Part shown: piece after piece, positions 54,693 through 63,735 of the stretch | Position numbering within the stretch: position 1 is the stretch's first letter | How the letters are laid out: each line of letters starts with the position of its first letter | NCBI GenBank assembly: GCA_965201045.1 | Contig: OZ241746.1 | Span: 3,348,001-3,412,000 of the forward strand | Length of the DNA: 64,000 nucleotides | Direction: 5' to 3' | DNA from: JAPORK01 sp026710285 | GTDB lineage: Bacteria; Pseudomonadota; Gammaproteobacteria; Pseudomonadales; Endozoicomonadaceae | Position numbers and translations under genes: made by a program | Notes under the pieces: model-generated | Database searches by the model: none | Told to the model about the DNA's origin: nothing | What the model saw: the letters and a program-made list of their open reading frames with translations, nothing else

Positions 54693-56582
54693 ATGAAAGA
54701 AAAATATACTGCTGAATCAATTGAAGTATTAAGCGGACTGGATCCGGTACGTAAACGACCTGGAATGTATACAGATACCAGCCATCCTAACCACCTGGCA
54801 CAGGAAGTTATTGATAACAGTGTTGATGAAGCACTGGCAAACTTTGCTAATACAATTGATGTGATTTTGCATAGCGATAATTCACTAGAAGTGCGTGATA
54901 ATGGTCGTGGTATGCCTGTTGATATTCACCCGCAACACAAAATTTCCGGTGTAGAATTGATTCTTACACGTCTCCATGCTGGTGGTAAGTTTTCTGATAA
55001 AAATTATACTTTTTCAGGTGGATTGCATGGTGTGGGTGTTTCAGTTGTTAATGCTTTGTCTTCCAGGCTGGAAGTGACCATTCGCCGCAATGCTAAAGTT
55101 TATAACATCTCGTTCAGCGATGGTAAAAAACAAAATGATCTGGTGGTAACAGGAAGCTGTAGTAAAAAGAATACCGGCACTATTGTCCGTTTTTGGCCAA
55201 ATACCACCTATTTTGATTCACCACGTTTCGTACTGCCACGTTTAAAACATCTGCTACATGCAAAAGCTGTACTCTGTCCTGGTTTAAATATTAATTTTGA
55301 AAATAAAAAAAGTAGTGAAAAAATCAGTTGGTTTTATCAGGAAGGACTGGCTGGTTATCTGCATGAAAATTGTAAAAATTTTGAATCTGTTCCTGAGGCG
55401 CCACTAACCGGTACTTTAACAGGAGAAAAAGAAACCGTTGACTGGGCAGTTATCTGGTTGCAGGAAGAGAGCAATACCATTACAGAAAGTTATGTTAATC
55501 TGATTCCCACCGTGATGGGAGGAACACATGTTAACGGATTACGTTCAGGTCTACTTGAAGCCATGCGTGAATTTTGTGACTATCGCAATTTACTTCCGCG
55601 CGGACTAAAGCTAACAGCAGAAGATATATGGGAGCATTGTAACTATGTTTTATCAGTAAAACTCACCAATCCACAGTTTTCAGGGCAAACCAAAGAACGT
55701 CTTACATCAAGGGAATGCGCAGGTTTTGTAACCGGTGCGGTTAAAGATATCACCAGTTTGTGGCTTAATCAACATACGGCAGAAGCTGAAAAACTGGCAG
55801 AGCTATGTATTAGTAACGCACAAAAACGCATGCGCAAATCAAAAAAAGTAGCACGTAAACGCATTGCGCAGGGACCTGCGTTACCTGGTAAATTAATCGA
55901 TTGTACTAATAACGACATTCAGCAGACAGAACTCTTTTTAGTAGAAGGTGATTCAGCTGGTGGCTCAGCCCGACAGGCACGCAACAGGGAGTTTCAGGCA
56001 GTTATGCCACTCAGAGGAAAAATTCTTAATACCTGGGAAATTGATTCAGGAGAAATTCTAACCTCTCAGGAAATTCATGATATTGCCGTGGCGATCGGAG
56101 TTGATCCTGGTTCAGAAAATATCAGTGGATTGCGTTACGGTAAAATATGTATTTTAGCTGATGCTGATTCAGACGGATTGCATATTGCAACACTATTGTG
56201 TGCACTGTTTGTCAAGCACTTTCACACTTTGGTAGAAAAAGGTCATATCTATGTGGCGATGCCACCTTTATTTCGTATTGATGTGGGTAAAGAAGTTTTT
56301 TATGCACTGGATAAAGATGAGTTGGAAGGCAGACTTGACCAGATAAAAGCAGAAAAAAAAGCGGGTAAAATTCAGGTCACCCGTTTCAAGGGGTTGGGTG
56401 AAATGAATCCGCTGCAGTTACGTGAAACCACGATGACAAAAGATACACGTCGTTTAGTTCAATTAAGATTAACTGATGTTGAAAAAACTGAAACAATGCT
56501 TGATATGCTGTTAGCAAAAAAACGTTCAGCTGACCGAAAAAACTGGCTGGAACACAAAGGGAATTTAGCAGAGCTCCAGTAA
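54693..56582 (+). CDS. parE: DNA topoisomerase IV subunit B
   Basis: 629-aa ATPase subunit of topoisomerase IV, which unlinks sister chromosomes. GHKL ATP site: IDNSVDEALANFA, VRDNGRGMPVDIH and GGLHGVGVSVVNA. TOPRIM domain: LVEGDSAGGSARQARNREFQ and ADADSDGLHIATLL. C-terminal Topo IV motif FKGLGEMNPLQLRETTM. Usual length. ATG start at 54693. parC is not in the window; the gene stands alone. Confidence 0.97.
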   Translation: MKEKYTAESIEVLSGLDPVRKRPGMYTDTSHPNHLAQEVIDNSVDEALANFANTIDVILHSDNSLEVRDNGRGMPVDIHPQHKISGVELILTRLHAGGKFSDKNYTFSGGLHGVGVSVVNALSSRLEVTIRRNAKVYNISFSDGKKQNDLVVTGSCSKKNTGTIVRFWPNTTYFDSPRFVLPRLKHLLHAKAVLCPGLNINFENKKSSEKISWFYQEGLAGYLHENCKNFESVPEAPLTGTLTGEKETVDWAVIWLQEESNTITESYVNLIPTVMGGTHVNGLRSGLLEAMREFCDYRNLLPRGLKLTAEDIWEHCNYVLSVKLTNPQFSGQTKERLTSRECAGFVTGAVKDITSLWLNQHTAEAEKLAELCISNAQKRMRKSKKVARKRIAQGPALPGKLIDCTNNDIQQTELFLVEGDSAGGSARQARNREFQAVMPLRGKILNTWEIDSGEILTSQEIHDIAVAIGVDPGSENISGLRYGKICILADADSDGLHIATLLCALFVKHFHTLVEKGHIYVAMPPLFRIDVGKEVFYALDKDELEGRLDQIKAEKKAGKIQVTRFKGLGEMNPLQLRETTMTKDTRRLVQLRLTDVEKTETMLDMLLAKKRSADRKNWLEHKGNLAELQ

Positions 56583-57174
56583 CACCGCTCCCTAGTTCTG
56601 CTTTTTATACACAAATATTCCAATAAAAATCAATATTATCCGGAGAAATGAATAAACCAGTTAAGATGAATTCAGATAATAGCAGCTTTCGGATAACTCC
56701 AATATGACTTCATCCGTGGGCTGAGTCTGTCGAAGCCCGATTGCTTTCCATCAGATAGGCTTAGCCTACGGAGTGTGTCCGGTGGAGGAGGTATGTTCAG
56801 GCAGAAATGCTCAGCAGACACAATAAAATGAACACTACCCAATATATAATGAAATGGATACGACCTGTATTGTAATATGATTGAATATAACTGTGTGAGT
56901 TTTAAATTTATTTTTACTGATTCGCAATTGCAGAGAAATAAACAATCACCTTTAACAATATTTTTTTAAAGAATAAGATGAGTTATGGTCGGAGGTTTCA
57001 AAGAGGAAGTCGCCAGAAACATATTTGTCTGTCACCTGTTTTCCGAGGGTGTCAGTTTTGGTGTCGAGGAGGTAGAGACCGAAACGGTAGGTACCTAGTG
57101 CTTCTGAGCGCTTATACCAGACCCCTTATGTTCGCAAAGGTTTTCCATAAATCCATTTAAATGGATTTGCCATA
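56583..57174. other. intergenic with repeat remnants
   Basis: 56700-56830 is a degenerate MITE-1 relative ('ccgtgggctgagtctgtcgaa', 'tgtccggtggag'). 56978-57130 is a GC-richer stretch with several short complementary segments (for example 'ggagg...agagacc'); its nature is unclear. 57149-57168 is a perfect 20-bp palindrome (AAATCCATTTAAATGGATTT). Confidence 0.4.
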
Positions 57175-57449
57175 GAGGGCGTTGACAATTAATCGGAATA
57201 TTTCATGTTTGCCTATATAAACGACACATGACAAAACCAAATATAAGCAAAACTTTTTTAAAGGTTTGTTTTCACGCTTATCAGCCCCTTTATATATCCT
57301 GAATTCAAGTCATTTACCAGATGACAAACTAAAAAAATGTAGCAGGTATGCAGGTATAAAGTATACCCTGCAACTCTTTGGTTTTTATGTATAGCTATAT
57401 GAATAATAAAAGCAAATTATATTTTTTAAATGTACGTGAAATATTCGGG
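57175..57449 (-). mobile_element. IS5-family 3' end relic, inverted
   Basis: Reverse complement of 21441-21713, the right part of the complete IS5 element, including its terminal repeat (GAGGGCGTTGACAATTAATC). No transposase is present. The break at about 57449 abuts the group II intron region. Confidence 0.8.
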
Positions 57450-57637
57450 CTAGCGATATTTGAGCCTTTTCAGGGAAACATGGGCTTCACATTAGAGGGA
57501 GTTACGGTCTTCGACATAGAGAGAAGAGAAACCAGCCATGATAACAGGACTGAAAAAGGGTAGCAGCGAAAGCCCGGAGTTATCCAAAACTTCGCTTCAC
57601 AAGTCTGGCTCATCATATCACTCCGGCTAGTCTGTGC

Positions 57638-58845
57638 ATGAATCTGAAAAAGGTTCCGCACAATACATCGCCAGGTGTAGACGGGCTAACGGTTGAAGAG
57701 ACAAAGAAAGGCTTTAAACAGTGGTTGGAAAAGGCATTAACGTCTGTCCATAGGCAATGCTACAAAGCATCACCGGTTAAAAGGGTATGGATACCCAAAC
57801 CTGGGGAAAAGGAAAAGCGCCCGTTGGGTGTTCCCTGTATTAATGACCGGGTTTTGCAGCGAAGCGTTGCTGATGTGTTAAATGCCATTTATGAACAGGA
57901 TTTTCTCGCCTGTTCCATGGGTGGCAGACCACGGGTGGGAGCGCATCATGCGCTAGCTACCTTTCATGAGATTCTTTCTGATCGAAGGGTGAACTGGGTG
58001 CTGGAAGCGGACTTGAAGAATTTCTTTGGAAGTCTTGATCATGGATGGCTACTTCGTTTTGTGGAACACCGGGTCGGTGACCCTAGAATTCTTAATTTCA
58101 TACGACGTTGGTTAAAGGCAGGTGTGATGGAATCTGGGTAGTTGCAAGCGTGTGAAGAAGGTACGCCTCAGGGCGGACCCATAAGCGTAGTGCTAAGTAA
58201 TCTGTATCTGCACTATGTGCTTGATCTTTGGTTTGAGCGCAAAGTCAGACCACGGCTAAAAGGCAAAGCGTGGCAATAAGGTACATTGATGATTTCGTGG
58301 TGTGTTTTCAGTATTGCAGTGATGCACAGCGGTTGATGGAAGTGTTACCAGAACGACTGGAGAAGTTTGCATTGAAACTGGAACCGGATAAAACCCGGTT
58401 AATCAGATTCGGACGCTCTGCTGGTCGCAAGGGAAAATGACCGGAAACCATTTATTTTCTTGGTTTTACTCACTACTGCGCAAGGAGCAGGAAAGGGAAT
58501 TTTATGGTGGGAAGGAAAACGGAAAAGTCCCGTTTAAGGCGTAGTATTACCAATCTGAAGGAATTACTGAGACGGATACGCCATGACCTGCTGCACAAGC
58601 AAGTGACGGTGATCAATCGACGGCTACGAGGCCGCTATGCCTACTACGGTCTGGGAGGCAATTTCAAAAGCTTAAACAAACTCTATCAGTTTGTTGACCG
58701 CTATTGGTATCGAATGCTGAACAGTCGGAGCCAGAAAAGTAAAATTATCTGGGAAAAGTACCAAAAGCTGAAGCAACTTATGCCGTTACAGAAACCAAAG
58801 ATTTCACTTCCATTTACGGCAATGAAATCCATGGCTGTGCTGTAA
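57638..58845 (+). pseudogene. group II intron reverse transcriptase/maturase 1, broken
   Basis: RT domains are recognisable: TSPGVDGLTVEE, KRVWIPKPGEKEKRPLGVP, RSVADVLNAIYEQDFL, NWVLEADLKNFFGSLDHGWL, EEGTPQGGPIS (after an in-frame TAG at 58139) and RYIDDFVV (after a frameshift near 58273). A TGA at 58438 and a further frame change separate the maturase-like part (RLRRSITNLKELLRRI..., 58504-58845, with RGRYAYYGLGGNFKSL). The N-terminus before 57638 is also frameshifted. It cannot be translated whole, and an inverted piece of the same gene lies at 61250-61500. Confidence 0.85.
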
Positions 58846-59434
58846 GCCAAATATCGAAGAGCCCGTTGCAGGAGTGTGCCGTAGGCACACGAAGGACAAC
58901 TCAGAATGAGTTGTAACTTTCATGGCGAAGCTCACGAAAAGATGGTGGAAGGTCCACCGGAGTCTGTTGTCGGAAACCGGCTCCAAACCACCTTAAGCGG
59001 CGTATGTTAAGAGCATGGGTCGTGAGCGTTAAGGAAAAGTCAACTCATGAAGTTGGCAGGTGTGATACAAAGAGGCGAGTAAAACCGAACCTGTGTTGAC
59101 GCGTCGTAAGGGCGAGTGACATCAAAACCGGAGGCGTTCCGTACTTCCGGGATAAGTTTGCAAGTAAACTCCGAATGCTGTGCAAATGGTGTCCGGCGTA
59201 CAGCAGGCGCGACTTTGTATTGGGCTTTTCGTGGGAACTACGGGAACCTGTCATCACGATGATAAGGGAGAAATACAAGCTACTGAAATAGTAAGTATGA
59301 GAGTACCGATGCGTGATACAGGGGCCGAGCTGTTCGTAGTAGTGAAGAAGTACCTGTAATGGGTATGGAGTGAAGGGGCAGCGTCAGGCAGCTTTAGTTG
59401 ATATTCAACTGCAAATTGCAGGAGGAACTATTAG
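58846..59434 (+). ncRNA. group II intron RNA preceding RT 2
   Basis: Non-coding, GC-richer, strongly structured sequence between the two RT genes; 58962-59290 is repeated at 438-769. It contains short self-complementary segments such as 'gtgtgccgtaggcacac' (58874-58890). The 5' splice end was not identified with certainty; a GTGTG at 58874 is a candidate. The ORF begins 59435 after AGGAGGAACTATTAG, a strong ribosome binding site. Confidence 0.6.
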
Positions 59435-60682
59435 ATGAAAGCAAAACCATTTGAGATTGATAAACGAGTAGTACTTTATGCGTGGAGATGTGTAAAAGAA
59501 AATAAGGGTGCTGCGGGAGTGGATAAGCAGTCACTGGCTGACTTTGAAGCGAATCTGGAAAATAATCTGTACAAGCTATGGAATCGTATGTCGTCTGGTA
59601 GCTATTTTCCACCACCGGTGAAAGCGTTAAAAATACCAAAGAAAACCGGAGGGAAAAGAGTGTTAGGTATTCCAACTGTTGCGGATCGGGTAGCACAAAT
59701 GGTGGTAAAGCTGGCTTTTGAGCCACAGGTAGAACCCCATTTTCTGTCGGATTCATAGGGTTACAGACCAAACAGGTCTGCGCTGGATGCAGTAGGAATT
59801 ACCCGACGGAGATGCTGGAAGTACAACTGGGTACTAGAGTTTGATATCAAAGGTTTATTTGACCATATTCCCCATGATCTGCTATTGAAAGCGGTGCATA
59901 AACATACTAAAAATCCGTGGGTATTATTATATATCAAACGGTGGTTGACAGCACCGCAGCAATTAGAGGATGGACGAACAGAAGCACGGGACAAAGGTAC
60001 ACCACAAGGAGGCGTAATAAGTCCGTTGCTGGCTAATCTATTTCTGCATTATGTTTTTGATAAATGGATGCAGAAGCATTATCCGTCAATGGTCTGGTGT
60101 CGTTATGCTGATGATGGTCTTGTACACTGTTCCAGTGAGACTGAGTCTAAACAGTTGCTTATAGCACTTCAGAAGAGGTTTCAGGCTTGTGGACTGGAAC
60201 TACATCCACAGAAAACAAAAATCGTTTACTGTAAGGATGTAAAGCGTAAGGGAAATCATGAGAATACTACCTTTGATTTTCTGGGTTATACATTCAGACG
60301 CAGAATCTGTGAGAATAGCAAAACAAACTTGTTATTCCTAAACTTTACACCAGCGGTAAGTAAAACGGCACAAAAAGCCATGCGAAGTAAGATACGAAAA
60401 ATGCGTATCAGAAGTCGTACTGATCTGGAACTAACACAAATAGCTCAATAGCTAAATCCTGTGTTATTCGGGTGGATGACTTATTATGGTCGTTATTATC
60501 GTTCAGCTCTACGTAATGTCTTTCGACATGTTAATAAGGTACTGGTGAGATGGATCAGGCGAAAATACGAATATTTTCGTAAGCATAAGATCTGTGCCAT
60601 ACGATTACTGGAAAATATTGTTGGACGATGTCCTCGTTTATTTGCACATTGGTGTGCAGGAATGACAGATGTGTTTGCCTGA
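59435..60682 (+). pseudogene. group II intron reverse transcriptase/maturase 2, two in-frame TAG stops
   Basis: A single frame runs through the whole protein, interrupted only by TAG at 59756 (in DS-stop-GYRP, where Y is usual) and TAG at 60449 (in TQIAQ-stop-LNP, where E is usual). RT motifs: ENKGAAGVDKQS, KKTGGKRVLGIPTVADRV, WVLEFDIKGLFDHIPHD, KGTPQGGVISPLLANLFL and RYADDGLVH (catalytic YADD). Maturase domain after 60300 includes GWMTYYGRYYRS, and the C-terminal RRKYEYFRKHK leads into CPRLFAHW. Very recent decay of a complete intron protein. Confidence 0.88.
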
Positions 60683-60685
60683 TGG

Positions 60686-60719
60686 GAGCCGTATGAATCG
60701 AGAGGTTCACGTACGGTTC
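60686..60719 (+). ncRNA. group II intron domain V
   Basis: 34 nt reading GAGCCGTATGAATCGAGAGG then TTCACGTACGGTTC. It folds into the standard hairpin with a GAGA tetraloop, 5-bp upper stem (GAATC/GGTTC) and GAGCCGTA-TACGGTTC lower stem. A domain VI-like hairpin ('ggggctgtgggggaggttcccacgg') follows at 60724-60748. It lies 4 bases after the RT 2 stop, the expected place. Confidence 0.85.
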
Positions 60720-60824
60720 TGCGAGGGGCTGTGGGGGAGGTTCCCACGGTCTACTCTCCAATCCGCACGCCGGAATCTGTGGGGGTTGGAGCTGCCAATT
60801 AGCAGTTCCTTCTACCCGATAGGT

Positions 60825-61133
60825 ATACTTTATCTGAATTGTAGTGATCTCACGTGTACTGCAAAAGATATCGAAATAATCTACAAAAAACGGTGGGGCA
60901 TAGAGGTTTTCCATAAAACAATAAAATCAAATACAGCTCTGGCAAAATCACCAACGAAGGTACCGTTAACCCAGGGCAACCATATATTTATGTCAATTTA
61001 TTCAGCTTTCAAACTGGAATGTTTGTCGTTAAAGTATAAAATGAACCATTTTGCTTTAAAGGCAAAATTGTACATGAGAGCTATCAGGCAAGCCTTTGAT
61101 GAACTTAAACGTCTTGAGGCATATATTGCGTAA
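60825..61133 (+). pseudogene. IS4-family transposase, C-terminal relic
   Basis: Encodes ILYLNCSDLTCTAKDIEIIY followed by YKKRWGIEVFHKTIK with intact Y-R-E-K residues, then ALAKSPTKVPLTQGNHIFMS and a C-terminal helix (ALKAKLYMRAIRQAFDELK). The N-terminal two thirds are absent; intron 2 ends about 50-80 bases upstream. It pairs with the minus-strand relic at 2085-2500. Confidence 0.78.
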
Positions 61134-61249
61134 CATCAGTTATTAAAAGAGATTGTTGCAACTAACCCTATAAACAACTAAATTGATATGCTAATCTTTC
61201 AACTAAACAAACTGTCGTGTGTGAAAATATAAACAAAAAATAAAATAAA
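61134..61249. other. intergenic
   Basis: AT-rich short gap. 'gcgtaacatcagttatta' (61129-61146) matches the region just downstream of the other IS4 relic, so the IS4 right end probably lies here. Confidence 0.3.
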
Positions 61250-61500
61250 ATCGCCTTATATATCTGCCAAGCAGCGCTTTGCCTATCAGGGGTCTGACTT
61301 TGCGCTCGAACCAAAGGGCAGGCACATAGTGCAGATGCAGATTACTCAGCACTACGCTTATGAGTCCACCTTGAGGCGTGCCCTCTTCACACTTTTGCAG
61401 CGCCCGGATTCCATTATACCCACCTTTAATCAGCGTCGTATGAGGCTAAGAACTTTGTCTATAAAACGAAGCAGTCATCCATGATCAAGACTTCCAAAAA
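61250..61500 (-). pseudogene. inverted fragment of RT 1
   Basis: The reverse complement aligns with 58010-58275: FFGSLDHGWL, then MESG, EEGTPQG and LWFERKVRP-type residues, with small deletions. Both ends are abrupt. It adjoins the 3' end of the tetrapeptide-repeat gene at 61549. Confidence 0.8.
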
Positions 61501-61548
61501 AATTGTTATTTTTTGTGTTTTTTCGTGTTGTGCTTCGGGTTCTTTTCA

Positions 61549-62256
61549 TTAGCTTGCTTCGGGTTTTGCTCCCAAGTCTGCTCCCAAGTCTGCTCCCAAG
61601 TCTGCTCCCAAGTCTGCTCCCAAGTCTATTCCCAAGTCTATTCCCAAGTCTATTCCCAAGTCTATTCCCAAGTCTGCTTCCAAGCCTGCTCCCAAGCCTG
61701 CTCCCCACATTTTGTATTCTTTCCAGTTTGCGTTGAGTTTTAACAAGTCTCGGGGGGCTGTTCTGTGTTTTTCTTTGAATTGGTATTCACGGTATTCAAG
61801 GGATATTTTTCTCGCAAGTTCTTCGGTCATATCCAGACCAGTGGCTAAATGCTTTGTTCCTTCCATTGCATATTTAACGCTGCTGTTGAAGGTCGGTGGT
61901 GATCGTCCGGCAGCAGCAGAGAAGTGTTCAACAACCTTGGTTAAGGTTATAACTATCGAGGCAGCCTGATATGATCTCGCCAAAAAATTATGACCATTGT
62001 TGTAAAGATAATTTGCTGCGTTGTAAAGATAATCTGCTGCTATTTTTGCTGGTTTACACATTGTGTTCAGTAGAAAACTAAAGGATTTTGCCAGCTTTTT
62101 AAAAATTGTATTGTTGGATTCATTGAGCTTGTTTGCGTCTGCAAGTTCTAATGCTGCCTTTGCTGCCTTTCCTACATTAGATGCTTGTGGAGTATCTGTT
62201 GTTGGAATATTGCTCTCTGCCGGAGGGTTGCTTTTATTTATAGGTGGAGAGAACAT
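61549..62256 (-). CDS. effector-like protein with C-terminal tetrapeptide repeats
   Basis: 235 aa. Residues 1-30 are Pro/Ser/Thr-rich. Residues 43-135 match the paralog at 63325 (ESNNTIFKKLAKSFSFLLN, NYLYNNGHNFLARSYQAASI, RSPPTFNS), with moderately hydrophobic helices. Residues 140-180 are charged (EELARKISLEYREYQFKEKH). Residues 184-231 are a tetrapeptide array (GAGL, EADL, then GIDL x4, GADL x4). No signal peptide, no known domain. RBS AGGG. Unknown function; composition and repeats suggest an exported or host-directed protein (inference). Confidence 0.65.
   Translation of the reverse strand: MFSPPINKSNPPAESNIPTTDTPQASNVGKAAKAALELADANKLNESNNTIFKKLAKSFSFLLNTMCKPAKIAADYLYNAANYLYNNGHNFLARSYQAASIVITLTKVVEHFSAAAGRSPPTFNSSVKYAMEGTKHLATGLDMTEELARKISLEYREYQFKEKHRTAPRDLLKLNANWKEYKMWGAGLGAGLEADLGIDLGIDLGIDLGIDLGADLGADLGADLGADLGAKPEAS
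61560..61703 (-). repeat. 12-bp coding tandem repeat
   Basis: About twelve units of the type CCCAAGTCTGCT / CCCAAGTCTATT, encoding the G-A/I-D-L repeats on the minus strand. The unit length is a multiple of three, so expansion and contraction keep the frame. Confidence 0.9.
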
Positions 62257-62530
62257 TGTTTTACCCTAATTTTTCAAATATTTTAAAGTTGTTAATATTC
62301 ATGGTAATAGTATTAGGTCTTACATCGGTTGTATTTTTCTTTTTGTGTTTACAGTGTTTGCTGCCAGTTCGGGAAGAAATAATTTTCATGCTTTTCTCAT
62401 AGCGATTAAATTAATTGTCTGAATAGAATGATTGTTTAAAAAATATTCTGTTCATAGTATCAAATTAAGTTACTCAGTTAAGTAATTGTGTTAAATTTTT
62501 ACAGTAAATATATTTTTAGTTGGTGTCTCA
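62257..62530 (-). promoter_or_regulatory. shared leader of the tetrapeptide-repeat gene
   Basis: About 270 bp upstream of the start are colinear with 63736-64000 ('accctaatttttcaaatatttt', 'ggctgtatttttctttttg' type segments, 'aataaatatatttttag'). It therefore probably contains the promoter, kept in both duplicates. Individual boxes were not assigned. Confidence 0.5.
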
Positions 62531-62904
62531 ACTATTTGAAGATGCATTCTATCAAAAGAAGTAGTGCAGGTAAATATTTTTTTAGAAAGAAAACCCGGAA
62601 GTTTTCGCTATTTCCTCTGCAAGTAAAGATAGAGACTATTGGTAACGGGCGCCGATCATTATGCTAAAAAAGAGGTGATGCATACCTTGCTCCTGACTTT
62701 TGTATTTTTTTATCATAAGTCACTGGTTTGAAAAGTACTCACTTTGGCAACATACTACAAACCCTTTGGAATATAAAACATGTCTCATATAACCCCAGTT
62801 CGGAGATTCTTTGGCACAATATACTATGTTTTATGTTATTATTTTCAAAAATATGCTGTCATTCCCGCAAAGACGGAAATCCATTAAAAATAATTATTAC
62901 AAAA
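62531..62904. other. intergenic / decayed sequence before tnpB relic
   Basis: No intact gene. 62859-62879 carries TCATTCCCGCAAAGACGGAA, like the dispersed palindrome near 12895. Some of this may be decayed tnpB. Confidence 0.3.
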
Positions 62905-63113
62905 ATATAACTTTCTTAAACGAAAAGTACACAACCCAAACCTGTTCGTACTGTAAAGGAATCTCAAAAAGTAGTCCGAAAGGTAGAACAGGTTTAGGAA
63001 TAAGAGAGTGGGTCTGTAAATGTGGAGCTGTATTGAACAGAGATGTTAATGCTACTAGAAACATTCTTGTGCTCGGGCATGAGCGTCTTGCAAGAGGAAT
63101 TTCCTTCCTTTAG
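62905..63113 (+). pseudogene. TnpB (IS200/IS605) C-terminal relic
   Basis: Encodes KYTTQTCSYCKGISKSSPKG, GIREWVCKCGAVLNRDVNAT and RNILVLGHERLARGI: the CxxC...CxC zinc finger and the RDVNA motif with the last catalytic Asp of TnpB. The N-terminal RuvC and wedge parts are absent. The stop codon TAG (63111) lies in the 9-bp target site of MITE-1 copy b. Confidence 0.8.
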
Positions 63114-63115
63114 GG

Positions 63116-63304
63116 CTATCTATTAGTCACATTTTTAGGTTCTGGCTTTGACTTTGGATGATTTTTCTTCTGCCGAATATACCAGTCTTTCAGGCGTACA
63201 ACCGTGGGCTCAGCCCACGGTGCATTCAGTAATGAGTGGTATATTCAGCAGAAAATAAACCTGTGAATAAAAATCGGAGCTTAAAAAATGAGACTAAGAG
63301 ACAG
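63116..63304. mobile_element. MITE-1 copy b with perfect 9-bp target duplication
   Basis: 189 bp, left end CTATCTATTAGTCACATTTT (two differences from copy a in the first ten), right end complementary to CTGTCTCTTAGTCTCATTTT. CCTTTAGGG flanks both sides (63107-63115 and 63305-63313). The inner hairpin is shorter (ccgtgggctcagcccacgg). It split the right-end hairpin of an IS605 element: removing it joins 'ttccttcctttaggg' to 'aggggaggatgtcaaa'. Confidence 0.9.
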
Positions 63305-63313
63305 CCTTTAGGG

Positions 63314-63327
63314 AGGGGAGGATGTCA
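63314..63327. mobile_element. remaining IS605 end
   Basis: AGGGGAGGATGTCA matches the hairpin arm GGGAGGATGTC at 5301-5312. It provides the in-frame TGA for the gene at 63325, so the IS605 insertion truncated that gene. Confidence 0.6.
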
Positions 63328-63735
63328 AACAAGGTTAAGACCTGGTGGGAAAGTTTGAGGTATTTCCATGTTATTGAAGTTTTCTGGAGGTATTCCACCA
63401 GGGGTTTTGAATTGATGAATACACATAATGAGGGATAGTATTATGCTGAGTATAGTGGATATTTGTGTCATTCTAAAAAGAATAAGATCAAAATTGTTGT
63501 AAATATAACTCGCTGATTTATTTATTATGCCACATATATTTGCCAGCAGACCAATAAAAGCTTTTACCAGCGTTTTAAGAGCTTTTGCCAGCGTTTTAAG
63601 AATTGTATTGTTGAGTTCATGTTTCTCCGGTTTGGAAGCAGATATTATTGCAGAATGTGTATCAGGTGTGTGCTGAATATCTGTTACACTCGAATTATTA
63701 ATGCTTGTCGCTTTGTCTAGGCTTGGAGAGGGCAT
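63325..63735 (-). CDS. truncated paralog of the tetrapeptide-repeat protein
   Basis: 136 aa. Residues 1-40 are Ser/Thr/Pro-rich; residues about 41-120 align with the 61549 protein (ELNNTILKTLAKALKTLV, ASYIYNNFDLILFRMTQIST, FKTPGGIPPENFNN). It has a stronger membrane-like helix (ISTILSIILSLIMCIHQF). The C-terminal charged segment and repeats of its paralog are missing because the IS605 end supplies the stop. RBS AAGGTAAC. May be a pseudogene in effect. Confidence 0.55.
   Translation of the reverse strand: MPSPSLDKATSINNSSVTDIQHTPDTHSAIISASKPEKHELNNTILKTLAKALKTLVKAFIGLLANICGIINKSASYIYNNFDLILFRMTQISTILSIILSLIMCIHQFKTPGGIPPENFNNMEIPQTFPPGLNLV

Noticed and set aside
57638..58845. Retron or DGR reverse transcriptase
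   Set aside because: The sequence follows group II intron RT blocks with a maturase-type C-terminus; no msr/msd or template repeat was seen.
59756..60451. TAG recoding (suppression or an unusual code) in the intron RT
   Set aside because: ansB and other genes in the window end at TAG, and RT 1 has frameshifts and TGA too, so ordinary decay is the simpler reading.
61560..61703. Regular short repeats that could suggest a CRISPR array
   Set aside because: Units are 12 bp with no unique spacers and lie in frame inside a gene, encoding GADL/GIDL repeats.
61503..61743. Leu/Ser/Pro-rich and Cys/Ser/Gln-rich ORFs on the plus strand
   Set aside because: They are antisense shadows of the 12-bp coding repeat array.
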